Of a stretch of DNA of 64,000 nucleotides, positions 50,884-61,080 are shown one piece after another. The position numbers and the translations under genes were made by a program. Where the stretch lies: NCBI GenBank assembly GCA_003427395.1, contig BFEA01000601.1:319905-383904 (forward strand), in the 5' to 3' direction. How positions within the stretch are numbered: the first letter of the stretch is position 1; the number at the start of each line of letters is the position of its first letter. Under the pieces are notes generated by a model that worked only from the letters and a program-made list of their open reading frames with translations, searched no databases and was not told the origin of the DNA. This DNA is from Chara braunii. Lineage: Eukaryota; Streptophyta; Charophyceae; Charales; Characeae.

Positions 50884-52585
50884 ATGTTCGGGATTGAGAC
50901 GCGCTCGCAGAAAGCGGAAAGAGAGAGAAGGGAGAGAGAAGGTGTTCCTTTTGAGAGTGTGAGGAAGGGTAAGAGGAGTGTTCGACCAAAAGTGAGCAAA
51001 GTGCAGACCCCTCTTGAGAGATCCACTTACACCCTATCCTCCGACATGGCAAACATCACCTCCCAGCAATGGAAGGCCATGCTGGACGCAACGGCCGATA
51101 ATGAGAGGCCTTTCTTTCAGAAACTTTATGAGGATGCTATACACAGAGAGAGGGAGGCAAAGGCAGCAGCCAGAGCCACAAGTATCTCTAAGCAGGTGGC
51201 CCTCCTTGTGGTTCCGGAATCGAATGATGACCGGTTCCGAAAGAAGATTGTTGTTGCTGTAGCAGCCTTGGTTCAGCTGTGGACCTTGGAAGACCTTAAG
51301 TCCCGTGTGACAGCCCTAGAGCAACGGAACCAAGAGCGGCAGGCTGAGATAGTCAGCCTCAAACAGTCCCAACTGTCTGCCCCCTGTCCTCCTAACCCTC
51401 GACCTGCTGCAGTCCCAGTCTCTCACCCTAACACAATCCTCGTGACAAGAGCAAGTGGAACTGTGACAAGCGCAGGAACCGGTGCCAGCTCCTCAAGCGG
51501 CAGCGCCGACAGTTCTGCACTAGTCATAGTCCCAAATGCAGGGACATCAGCCCAAAACACCACTGTTCTTACTGGCGTACAGTACAGCAGTCCCGTAGTG
51601 GACAAGCGGGTGGCCACTCTGCCGTCCAAATACGACGGGAAAGGGGATATCACCTCTTGAATTAGCTCCATGCGCTCACACTTCGAGGTACTGCGAACAC
51701 CGCAGGAAGACTGAAGCATGATCATGGGCACTAATACTGAGCCCGTCGTACAGAGCTTCATAGAACTCCAAGCTGTTACACCAGGTTATGAAGGATTGAC
51801 CTGACCGAGTGGCTGAAAGTGACTCCTGTACATACTCTTGAGGACCTCCTCCTCATGCAATATCAAGATAAGCACGCTGCGCTCAAGGCAAGACTGAAGC
51901 TTGAGGCCCTCAAGGGCCAAACATGGAGGACTTCCATGCAGGCTTTGGAGCAACACTTGACTGGTCTGTTCACCACTCCAAACCTGGGATTGACGTGTCT
52001 TGCATGGATGTAGTCATGGGAGTGGCCCCTAAAGAATACGTCTCCCAGCTGGGACTCAAAGACCATACCACTTGGCGAGAGCTACTGACGGATCTAGTCA
52101 ACCTAGAAGCCAAGGAACTCGCCAGGCGTGTAAAGGCACCCGCTGCAGGTAGAACCTCACAACGCAAGCGGTACGGAAGCAGCAACCAGCTTGCCCTGCA
52201 TGAACATCGGGGGGCTGAGGATCAGTCCTATGCGGATGATCCGTCTCTGGATGACGATCTAGAACCGGACTCGGACGTGGGCTGTTCTACATCAGCCCTT
52301 GAGTCTGACGTGAATACTGAAGAAAAATGTGATGCTTTTAAAAAGACTGCTTCAAACAAGGGGCCTAACCGTAGTTCAGGCAAGGGAACTATAGCACACC
52401 TCCCCAAAAATGCAAAGATCCCTGAGAAACCGGGGGATGCTTCTACCAAGCCTTGGGAAGCCCTCTACATCAATCAAAAAGAATGGGAAAGAAGATCCAA
52501 ACTGCGTGTGTGCTTGCATTGTCAAAAGCCTGGGCATGCTTTGCAGGATTGTTATCGTCTGCAGGGAAACAGGCAAAGGGCGTAG
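50884..52585 (+). pseudogene. Gag of E
   Basis: Start chosen at MFGIETRSQKAERER (50884). The N-terminal third is basic, then a coiled coil (TLEDLKSRVTALEQRNQERQ) and a Ser/Thr/Ala linker. Capsid: LPSKYDGKGDITS then TGA (51658) where relatives have Trp, a second TGA (51712), frameshift near 51795, MQALEQHLTGLFTTPNLGLT, frameshift near 52000, then ALDVVMGVAPKEYVSQLGLK, LLTDLVNLEAKELARR. An intact CCHC knuckle CLHCQKPGHALQDC (52511-52552) is followed by the stop at 52583. Gag overlaps pol by about 130 bp. Confidence 0.85.
52564..52570 (+). promoter_or_regulatory. Candidate -1 ribosomal frameshift heptamer GGGAAAC
   Basis: In the gag frame the heptamer is G GGA AAC (X XXY YYZ), four codons before the gag stop. 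A -1 slip leads directly into the pol frame (QAKGVEESS). A short hairpin can form at 52585-52605 (GAGGAGT/ACTCTCC, one mismatch, one wobble). Confidence 0.6.
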
Positions 52586-54486
52586 AGGAGTCATCAGCAC
52601 TCTCCACAACAAGGGAAGCTGAACAGTCAATGGCAAGCCCCTCCAAGGAGCCTGAATCTGATCAACAGCTTGCTCTTGAAGCCCGAACTGATGCTGAACC
52701 CAAGGCTAGTGCAGGCCAAGTACTTTACACTGAGCCTTGGGAAGAGACTAATGAAGTTGACTTCCACTCACACCTGGAACATTGGCTGCAGCTCGAGCAG
52801 CAACGCCGTGTTCAAGGGAGTTTGGAGCTAACCTTCTTTAAGTTACTCATTAACCGCCGATACATCCGTGTGCTAATTGATAGTGGCTCAACGACTAACT
52901 TCTTTTCTCCTAACGAGATTCGTAAGGCGGGCCTGGGAATGAAGCAAGTGGAGTTGCAGAACCCTCATCAGACCCAGGTAGGCAACCAAGAGGTTGTCAC
53001 CTCAACACATGCTGTCAAAGGTGTGCGCGTCACTTTTGACAAGGATCGCACTGTCACACATGAGCTGAACTTTTATATCACGGACAAGTGTTCTTTCGAC
53101 GCAATCATTGGCTTGGGCTGCTTAAAGGCTCATTGCCTAACGACCACGTGGGCGAATAATCAGTTCGTAGTGCGTGATGCCAAGGGGAACGAGCGTACCG
53201 TTCTATTGGACGAGACGCGCGAGACCCCTGTGACTCTTTTAAGTGTAAACAAATTCTGCAAATCAGTGCGCATGCGCAAGGAAGCTAAGCATGTACATGT
53301 AGCTCTTGTAAAGCCTCTCCATGTGCCTTCTACTTTTGCTGCATTTTCTAACTCGGAAAGTAATTATATTTCTACTACCTCTACTTCTGTTCCATCTACT
53401 TCTACTGTAAAAAATCAGCTTGCTGCATTTTCTAATTTGGAAAGTAATTATATTTCTACTACCTCTACTTCTGTTCCATCTACTTCTACTGTAAAAAATC
53501 AGCCAACTTCTGATCCAAGTACTCCGAGTTCAGTCGCAATTGCTGTAAATTCTCAATCTGATTTTCTCTCTCCTGATGAGGATGATCCTCCACCGATAGT
53601 CCCAACAAACATTCGCCGTCTATCAGATCAATTTCCTGAAGTCTTGGCTGAACCTCGTGGAGTTCCCGAGCGTCCGGTCAAACACAAAATCGAGATAATA
53701 GAAGGGAGTGTTCCTCCAAAGGGTTGCGTCTACAGTATGGGACAAGGCGAGTTGGAGGAGTTGAGGAGACAAATTGATGACATGATCGATCATGGATGGA
53801 TTAGGCTTAGTGAGTCCGAGTTCGGTGCACCTGTCTTGTTTATGCCGAAGAAAGGAGGCAAACTCCGAATGTGTATTGATTATCGTGGCCTCAATCGAAT
53901 CACCAGAAAGAATGTTTATCCTTTGCCTCGCATAGATGATCTGCTACATGCGGCAGGTGGGTGCAAGGTCTTTTCCAAGATCGACCTCAAGTCTGGCTAC
54001 CACCATATTGAAGTTGATCCGAGTGACCAGCACAAAACTGCATTTAAAACACGCGATGGGTTGTACGAATTCATCGTTATGCCCTTCGGTCTTACGAATG
54101 CACCAGCCACGTTTCAGTGCCTCATGGACAAGGTCCTCCGCCATCAGCTTAACAGGTTTGTTGTTGTTTATCTCGATGACATCCTGATTTTCAGCAAGTC
54201 CATGGAAGAGCACTTCAAGCACCTTGAGGAGGTTTTGCAGGTCCTCAAGGAGGCACAACTGCACCTCAACTTAGAGAAATCTGAGTTTGGAAGGGACAGC
54301 GTCATCTATCTTGGGCACCGGTTGTCTGCAAACGGCCTTGAGCCGGAGGCAACCAAGGTTGCGGTCATCCGAAAATGGGCTCAACCAACGAACGTACGCG
54401 AACTGCGTTCTTTCCTTGGTTTGGCCTCGTTTATCGGAGGTTTGTGCCCAAATTTTCGGTCATTGCTCACCCACTCTCGAGACTAA
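52571..54486 (+). CDS. Protease and reverse transcriptase of E
   Basis: The open frame runs 52453-54486 (677 aa if read from the first Met), and the real entry is probably by frameshift at 52570. Protease: RRYIRVLIDSGSTTNFFSP (DSG intact) and FDAIIGLGCLKAHC. A Ser/Thr-rich linker contains a 99-bp tandem repeat (about 53336-53505; ISTTSTSVPSTSTVKNQ twice). [132 protein letters not shown] frameshift at about 54425 ends it. This is the longest intact pol frame in the window. Confidence 0.9.
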
Positions 54487-55070
54487 CAGGTAAGAATGTT
54501 GCCTATGCGTGGTGTGAGAAATGTGAGACTGCGTTCCAAGCCTTGAAAGAGGCTTTAGTAAGTCATCCTGTGCTCCGCATTGCGGATTCCAACCTCACGT
54601 TCGTAGTCACAAGGGATGCGAGCCAGTATGGGATTGGTGCAGTGCTGCAACAAGATGATGGCGATGGCCTGCGTCCGCTCGAATATTACAGCACACGCAT
54701 GCCCAGCCACAAGGTAGCTACCTCCACATATATGCGTGAGCTCTACGCCTTGCGTGAGGCGCTCACACATTGGAAGCACTACCTCTTGGGTCGTCACTTC
54801 AAGGTCTACTCCGATCATCAAACCTTGCAGTGGATTAAGACACAAACTGATCTCTCTCCGACATTGACCCGCTGGTTGCATGACATTGATGTCTATAATT
54901 TTGAGTTGAAACACATGAAAGACTGTTATAACCGAGTTGCTGATGCTCTATCCCGCCATCCTGAGTTTTTGACTTGCCTTGTGAGCTCGTATGACCTCCG
55001 AAGGAAACTGAAGGAGGATCTGGTCGAGCATAGCGGCAAGGATCCGGACCTTAGTCCCATCCTTGAGTAG
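54430..55070 (+). CDS. RNase H of E
   Basis: Frame 54375-55070. From about 54430 it is in register: YRRFVPKFSVIAHPLSRLTG, CETAFQALKEALVSHPVLRI, TFVVTRDASQYGIGAVLQQ (first Asp kept), STYMRELYALREALTHWKHY (Glu), KVYSDHQTLQWIKTQTDLSP (Asp), HMKDCYNRVADALSRHPEFL. All catalytic positions are present. A single TAG at 55068 separates it from the integrase, which is in the same frame. Confidence 0.85.
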
Positions 55071-55787
55071 CTCAAGGCTGACCCTAACAGTCAGCCTGAT
55101 TTTCACGAGTGCAAGGGTCTTGTATTCGGCCTATATGGGAAATTCGATCGTTTGTGTGTACCCAACCATGCGCCTCTCCGGACTCATTTCTTAGATTTGG
55201 CACATGGTCGGAGTGGACACTTCGGCTTTGAGAAGACTTATGGATGTCTCTTGCAAGAGTTCGATTGGCCGCGAATGAGGGGATCTGCTCAGAAGTTTAT
55301 TGCTGAATGTAAAGTCTGTCAAAGAACCAAGGTCCACAGGCATAAGCCTTATGACCTTCTGCGACCCCTCCCCATTCCTGATGGACCCGGTGAGTCGATT
55401 TCCATCGACTTCACGGACATGGGAAAGGTGAGTGAGGGAGGAAATTCACAAGTCATGGTCATCGTGGATCGTTTTTGCAAACTTTTGAATTTGATTCCTT
55501 TCCCTCCCCACGCCCCAACTGAGCTTGTCATCGAAGAATTTCATCAGCAGTACATTCTGCAGTTTGGCCACCCGAAAACTATTGTGAGTGATCGGGACAC
55601 CAGATTCATTAACAAAGATTGGAAGGACTTCACTTCTCAGATCTACGACATTAAACTCAACGAGACTTCTCGTCAACACCCCGAAGCCAATGGTTTGGCT
55701 GAGGAAATAAACCAGACTGTCATCCAACTACTTCGCGCGTTAATTGTTCCAGATCAAAACACGTGGGACAGGAGTTACACAAAGTGA
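55071..55787 (+). CDS. Integrase of E
   Basis: In the same frame as RNase H after the TAG: LKADPNSQPDFHECKGLVFG, LCVPNHAPLRTHFLDLAHGR, SGHFGFEKTYGCLLQEFDWP and CKVCQRTKVHRHKPYDLLRP (zinc finger), ESISIDFTDMG (Asp 1), KTIVSDRDTRFINKDWKDF (Asp 2), QHPEANGLAEEINQTVIQLL (Glu). The frame ends by frameshift after LIVPDQNTWDRSYTK. HHCC and DDE are complete. Confidence 0.88.
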   Translation, partial: LKADPNSQPDFHECKGLVFGLYGKFDRLCVPNHAPLRTHFLDLAHGRSGHFGFEKTYGCLLQEFDWPRMRGSAQKFIAECKVCQRTKVHRHKPYDLLRPLPIPDGPGESISIDFTDMGKVSEGGNSQVMVIVDRFCKLLNLIPFPPHAPTELVIEEFHQQYILQFGHPKTIVSDRDTRFINKDWKDFTSQIYDIKLNETSRQHPEANGLAEEINQTVIQLLRALIVPDQNTWDRSYTK

Positions 55788-56580
55788 AGGGGTTGTACAA
55801 CAACTCCATTCACTCTGCAACGGGTGTGACACCGAATCCTGCAATATGAATGGCAGTTGCGCAATCCTCTCTCTTATCCGTTCCCCGAACGGTCACCTGG
55901 TCTGCCGCCCGGCATGCCTGGCTACAATGCAAAGTATGCACGCTTGCTCAAAGCTGCTATCGCAGCAATGAACAAGTGTCGGCATGCCATAAAAAACATG
56001 CTAACAAGTCACGCAAAGAAGGGAAATTCGAAGTAGGAAACTATGTCCGCGTTAAAATGTACGAGTTTTCTGACGAAGAGGGCGTATCACGAGAGCTTCT
56101 TCCATTGTACTATGGCCCTTGGCAGGTTTTGAAGGTGATTGGGGATGATTTTGGTCCTTCGTATGTGATTGACGTGCCTCCTCATCTGCACACGTATCCG
56201 GTCTTTCACGCGTCCAAATTGTTCCCACACATCGATGATGAGACTTTTCCCTTCTGAGATCCTATGATACCTTGTCCTATCGATGACGGCCATGAGATGG
56301 GCAGAACTGTTTCCCACGAGGGAAGAGGGAGGAACAGACAGTACAGGGTTCACTTTCTCTATCACCCGTTGACCGAATTCTTTTGGATCGACCGAAAAAA
56401 GCTGCTAAAGAATGCTCCCCGTGTTGTGAACGCCTATGAACGACAGATCGTTGATGGACAGACTGCTAAGTTTTCTGCAAAACTCACTCCTCATGGACTT
56501 ACTAAATCTCTCTTACTGATCTACGCCTACGACACATTTTGTGCCGACTCTGAATGAGTTACTCGCTCGAAGGGACCTCG
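55788..56580 (+). pseudogene. Integrase tail and chromodomain-like segment of E
   Basis: After a disrupted stretch (55790-55990): KKHANKSRKEGKFEVGNYVR, VKMYEFSDEEGVSRELLPLY, YGPWQVLKVIGDDFGPSYVI, DVPPHLHTYPVFHASKLFPH, then TGA (56255). The same frame continues with DDGHEMGRTVSHEGRGRNRQ, YRVHFLYHPLTEFFWIDRKK, LLKNAPRVVNAYERQIVDG, matching the chromodomain position of the other elements. Gene end is at about 56557. Confidence 0.82.
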
Positions 56581-56585
56581 CTCTT

Positions 56586-56598
56586 GAGAGGGGGGTAG
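56586..56598 (+). other. Polypurine tract of E
   Basis: GAGAGGGGGGTAG immediately before the LTR start TGTAATGACC. Confidence 0.8.
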
Positions 56599-58099
56599 TG
56601 TAATGACCCGCCAAAAACACAGACTGAGAACACTGCTGATTCCTGGGATTTGCCGCTGGAATGAATGCCTTGCTGAGATTCCCGCATTTTGCTGTGATTT
56701 CCATGTCTGTGTGTGTGTGCTTTCCTGCTGGTTTGCATGCCTATCTGAGTGTTTGTCGGTTGAGTGTGTGTGTGACCCGCAAGGGTACTTGTTGGTTGAA
56801 AGGCCCCGCATGGCCGGTACTTACCTGTGGCCGTGACTTTGAGGGTTGCAGAGGGGAAAAACACTCAAGTAGCAGGTAGGCCGGTACCACTGAAGTGGTG
56901 GTAGAAGCGTCGGGTACTGGGGTAGGCCCACGACACTTAGAGCAGAGGGGCAAAACACTCAAGTAGCAGGTAGGCCGGTACCACTGAAGTGGTGATAGAA
57001 GCGTCGGGTACTCGGGTAGGCCCGCGAGCAGAGGGGAAAAACACTCAAGTAGCAGGTAGGCCGGTACCACTGAAGTGGTGGTAGAAGCGTCGAGTGCTGG
57101 AGGCCGAGCAGAAGAAGACAAAAAGTGGGCATTTTTAGAGGCCCAGTAGCGGTAGGCTAGAGGTAGGCCGGTACCAGTCCAAGTAGCCCGGGTCTAGGGC
57201 ATGTCCAAAGGATAGCAGAGCCTGCAATGATGTTTCCCTCCGAAAGGGAGAAGATACCGGTTGCTGGGAGGCCACTCGGCCTAGGAAGTCACCGCCCAAG
57301 AGGCCAGTAGGCCGCTATATCTTCCGGAGGAGCAAGTAGCTCCTCTTCATTTGCGGTATGCAAGGATTGGCGACATGCTGCTGGTGCACAGCACTGGGCT
57401 GATACAGCACTGCTTGGAGGTGAAGGGCAGCTGGCGCTCAGCCTGGCTATGGCGAGCAGCCCAGCCTGAGGAGGAGGAAGAATGGGGCGAAAGAGGAGAG
57501 TGGCGAGGCACCTGCCTGGCTATGGTGGACACCGTCTTCATCACCTTGTTGGGCGCTGCATCTGGAAGGCCCCAGTTGGGGTAGTGCCGCACCAAGGAAG
57601 CTCGAGGCAGAGTCAAGCATGGCGGACCAGTTAGCAACAGCATAGCTGCTTTGGGTTGTCCTTTGGACAGGAGTGCAGCGCCATAGCTGCTTTGGGTTGT
57701 CCTTTGGACAGGAGGGCAGGGCCCTCAGTAGTCCGCCATAGCCTATGCATGTGAGAGGAGGCAGAAGGAGGGAAGCCATAACTATGGTGGACTTGTTGTT
57801 ATTGTTGTTGTTGAGTCAGCAGTAAGAGGGAACTTCGGATATTGATTCTGGTTCATCCACTCATTGTTATTATCATTATTGGGAGAAGAATGAGGAGGAG
57901 GAGGAAGGTGGAGAGAGAAGGGGGAATTGTCATTGGTCTTGCTGGTGTACATCTTCTTCTTCTTCTTCTTCTTCTTCTTCTTCTATTTCTTCTCTCTTCT
58001 GGTCTCTATCTCTTTGCAAGTGCTTTCATCTCTTTCGCAATTGGGTGGCATTGTCTTTCATTGTGAATTTGCACTTTGGGAATGACCAGGATCGTAACA
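56599..58099 (+). repeat. 3' LTR of element E
   Basis: Starts TGTAATGACCCGCC, ends GGATCGTAACA. Compared with the 5' LTR it has three (not one or two) copies of an about 80-bp unit with GGTAGGCCGGTACC and CACTGAAGTGGTG (56860-57090), one copy of the 96-bp block around 57231-57324, two copies of the GGGTTGTCCTTTGG unit, and a longer (TTC)n (57951-57980). Otherwise the copies are very similar. TATA-like CTATATC is at 57316-57322. Confidence 0.9.
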
Positions 58100-58103
58100 T
58101 ATG

Positions 58104-59699
58104 TCGGGTCTTGAGAAAGCGTGGGTTGCTTGTCGCTGTTGCTTGTGGTTGTTCTGTTAATCTCCCCAGTCTGGCATATCACACAGGTGCCGTTTGCGAT
58201 TGTTGCGTAAATGGTAGAGTCTTCAGGTCACATGTCATAGATCATGGGTTCGAGTCTGGCTTCGGACTTTGGGGGGGTTCTTGTCCAGCTTCGCCTGTCA
58301 TCTCTTCAACGAACACATAGTTAACTCTACATAGTACCACACATATCTGGCCTTCGAGCAAATACATCTCGCTATACAGTTACACAGAGGGCAGACACAA
58401 ACATCGCTCGTGAATATATATATATACATACCCTACGGGCTCATACAAACATACATAGCCTGTGGACACATATACACACAACTATGATACCAGGCTGGAG
58501 AGGGTCTATCAGGTATGTGATGGGGTCTACTCATGCATGGTTTAGCTCTAGGGTAGGGTAAGGATATAAGTCGCTCCGGCTAGTCCGAGTTCCACCTAGC
58601 CTTGGGTAAGTTAGGGGAAGGACGGTCTGATGTGTCCGTGGGCGTTGGCTTGCCTTGCTTAGGTACTCATGCTGGGTAGACTCTTAATTGGGCCTGTAGA
58701 AGATTGCATGAGCCTGGAGTTGGAAGTTCCCGTATGGCAAGGTTCCTCGGCTTCCGCTTCCACTAGGGCTGGGGGGTTGGCCCAGCCTTCGTGCTTGTCA
58801 CTGCTGTCTGGTCCAAGTTGCCCTCAACACTGGTAGGGTGATGGTCCTGAATGCTGGTCCCACTAAGGTAGGAGAGTAGGGACAGGGGTTGCGCTGGGAG
58901 TGGATGAGTAGGACAGGTGGCCTATCCCGCCAGGACAACCATTGGCTGCCACTGCCAGCAATCACCGCATGTCTGGTCCGTGGCCTCTACAACACCCTGG
59001 GCTTTCGAACAAAAAAAAATAAAATAATAAAATAAAAATCGTTGAGATAGACAACTAAATATGTTGGAAGATTCTCACACCCGAAGAGGTTAACGGGGCA
59101 TCTGGTTTTCAAGTGTGAAGTGTTGTTAAAATGACTGTCTGGTTTTCTTATAAATGGGCCTGAAAAATGGGTGCTCGGTTAACCTGCTCTCCACAAGACA
59201 CCCGGGCGTGACGCCCAGGGGGATCTGACACCCGGAGTACCCGGGCATGCAAAACAATTTTTTTTTTTTTTTTTTTTTTAGGTTTTCTGCGCCCTCCCAG
59301 AGGACCCCAAATCCGGGCTCATTTTGTTTTCTGCGAGTTGGCTGTCAAGGGGGGGGGAGGGGGGTATAAATTGGTTTTAAATTTTAAAAGGGCTTAAGGG
59401 GTGCTTTGTGTGATTGTTACTTTCTCTTTTATCTCCGATTATGTGAGGAATTGTAATGTGACCCTCAGCCAAAAGTTGTTTGTATTTCAATTCTACACAT
59501 CATATTCTTTTTCCAGAACTTTTTAATTCTTTTTTATTTATTTTTTGTGCTGGGGCTGCCCTGAACCAGGCCCGGGGGTCATGCCCGGCCAGCCACCCAG
59601 GCGTGTACCCGGGCAGAAGTTGGGTGTAGCGTGTGCGCCAGCTTGATCGTCATCTGTTTGCATGCATGCTGACTAACGAAGAAGACAAGTCTGATTGCA
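58104..59699. other. Unclassified spacer right of E
   Basis: Contains a tRNA-like stretch (next entry), TATATATATATA (58417-58428), an A-rich AAATAAAATAATAAAAT tract (59010-59035), a 22-24-bp poly-T run ending 59279, a G run with GTATAAA (59349-59369), and CCCGGGYRTGMCC words repeated near 59210, 59240 and 59580 (CACCCGGGCGTGACGCCC, ACCCGGGCATGC, CCCGGGGGTCATGCCCGG). No coding region recognised. Confidence 0.4.
58203..58262 (+). repeat. Second tRNA-like sequence
   Basis: TGCGTAAATGGTAGAGT (58203-58219) resembles a D-arm/A box and GGTTCGAGTCT (58247-58257) is close to the B-box consensus GGTTCGANTCC. The arm pairing is incomplete. Possible SINE or tRNA relic. Confidence 0.4.
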
Positions 59700-60040
59700 C
59701 GTGTTGCAATGTACTGAGCACATTGCAGATCCCAAATGGCATCAGCACAAACTCATACAGGCCGTACCTGGTCTGAAATGCAGTCCTGGGTTGATCCTCA
59801 GGTCTTGTCTGCATCTGATGTACCCCGACTTCATATCTATCTTACTAAGTAATTACATCCCTGCACACTATCCAAGAGGTCATCAACGCGTCGTAGGGGC
59901 TCTGCATTACGCACCATGATGGCATTGAGGCCCTTATAGTCTATGCACATCCTCGGAGTAACCCCCTTACCGAGCGCATTACAGTGCCCAAATGGCATCA
60001 CCACGAACTCATACAAGCCGTACCTGGTCTGAAATGCAGT
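59700..60040 (-). pseudogene. Two adjacent gypsy RT fragments
   Basis: The minus strand reads, from the higher end, KTAFQTRYGLYEFVVMPFG (60035-59980) and then, again, CIDYKGLNAIMV with EPLRRVDDLLDSVQGC-like sequence, SGYIRCRQDLRINPG-like and FQTRYGLYEFVLMPFG (59950-59730). The YEFVVMPFG piece is present twice, so RT was duplicated or two copies collided. Related to the A/B RT. Confidence 0.7.
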
Positions 60041-61080
60041 CTTCGGGTCTTGTCTTTATCTGACAGTACATAGACTGCAGCTCTGACTCTCTCTTTCTCA
60101 GCTCTGTGATCGTCCAGCTGTGGCGTAGAGCAGCGCTCTAGCACTTCCTCTAGGCACAACAAAGTGATTGAGCTGAGGAAGGTAGGTCTTTTGTACTGTT
60201 GATTCGGGCTCAACCTACCTCCAGAGGAATGATCTTCAACATAAAAGAGATTGTGGAAAGCTTGGTGTGGCAAGAAAACAGCATCATTGGATAAGAAATC
60301 AGAAACATCAGGGCATGAACATAGATGCCGTTGTCCCACAGCTCCCAGTGGGCAGAGGCATGTACAATGGCCATGTAATGGCCAGGTCCGTGCACAATGC
60401 AGGCAGAGATGTGGGATGGAGGGTTAAAGCACTCACCTGCTTGAGCATTGTGTAGTTCAAGTTGGCGAACCCTCATTGCTACTTGTGGGACAGGAATCGT
60501 ACATCCTCTTTCCCTGGTATAATTACAATCCTCTGTCTCCAGGCGGGGAAGATCACCACCAAGCTGAAGGTGTATAACGGGCGATGGAGAATTCTCTCTC
60601 AGCTGTGTTCCTCCAGCACTGGCAAAGAGCGCTCTAGCACTTCCTCTAAGCACGAGGCAAAACAAGTGATTGAGCTGAGGAAGGTAGGTCTTTTGTACTG
60701 TTCATTCGGCTCATCCTACCTCCAGTTGCATCCCGTGATGATTGAGATTCTTCAATGTGTATGGCCCACATTCTGTCGCAGTCAGCGCATGGCTTGACCT
60801 AGTAGGCCGTGTAGAAACAGATTCCGAGCCTTTGAATGTGTGGGAGCTGTGGCTGTGGTCATCTTCTTGATGCTTCTTCGACTATTAGACTGCTGTGCCT
60901 AGTAGGGCCTTACTGTTTACTTTCCTAGGGGCCCAACTTTTCTTTTTTTTTTTCCTTTTAAGAGTTTTGTGAGGAATTAGGCCCTCAGTCGTGCAGGAAA
61001 GGCCCTTGGCCGTGCTGAAAAAGGCTCTGCCCCCCCCCCCCCAAGAGAAGGCAGGCCATGAAAATGCGAACTGGCCTTGA
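60041..61080. other. Spacer with a repeated exon-like block
   Basis: CGCTCTAGCACTTCCTCTA, AAGTGATTGAGCTGAGGAAG, GTAGGTCTTTTGTACTGTT and CCTACCTCCAG occur at 60142-60232 and again at 60629-60723 with small differences. Between and after the copies I see no known protein. A poly-T tract (60947-60957) and a C run (61030-61043) follow. GGGCCTTA/AGGCCC words near 60900-61010 resemble the LTR U3 regions. Confidence 0.4.

Larger units (their letters stand above)
48047..58099 (+). mobile_element. Gypsy element E (complete, 10.05 kb)
   Basis: LTRs 48047-49540 and 56599-58099 with TG...CA ends, PBS at 49543, PPT at 56586, gag and pol between. TATG at 48043-48046 and 58100-58103 is a 4-bp target duplication. 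Pol keeps DSG, YLDD, the RNase H acids and DDE. Gag has several stops and frameshifts; pol has about three breaks. It stands outside the nest and is bounded by tRNA-like sequences about 100-200 bp away on each side. Confidence 0.92.
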
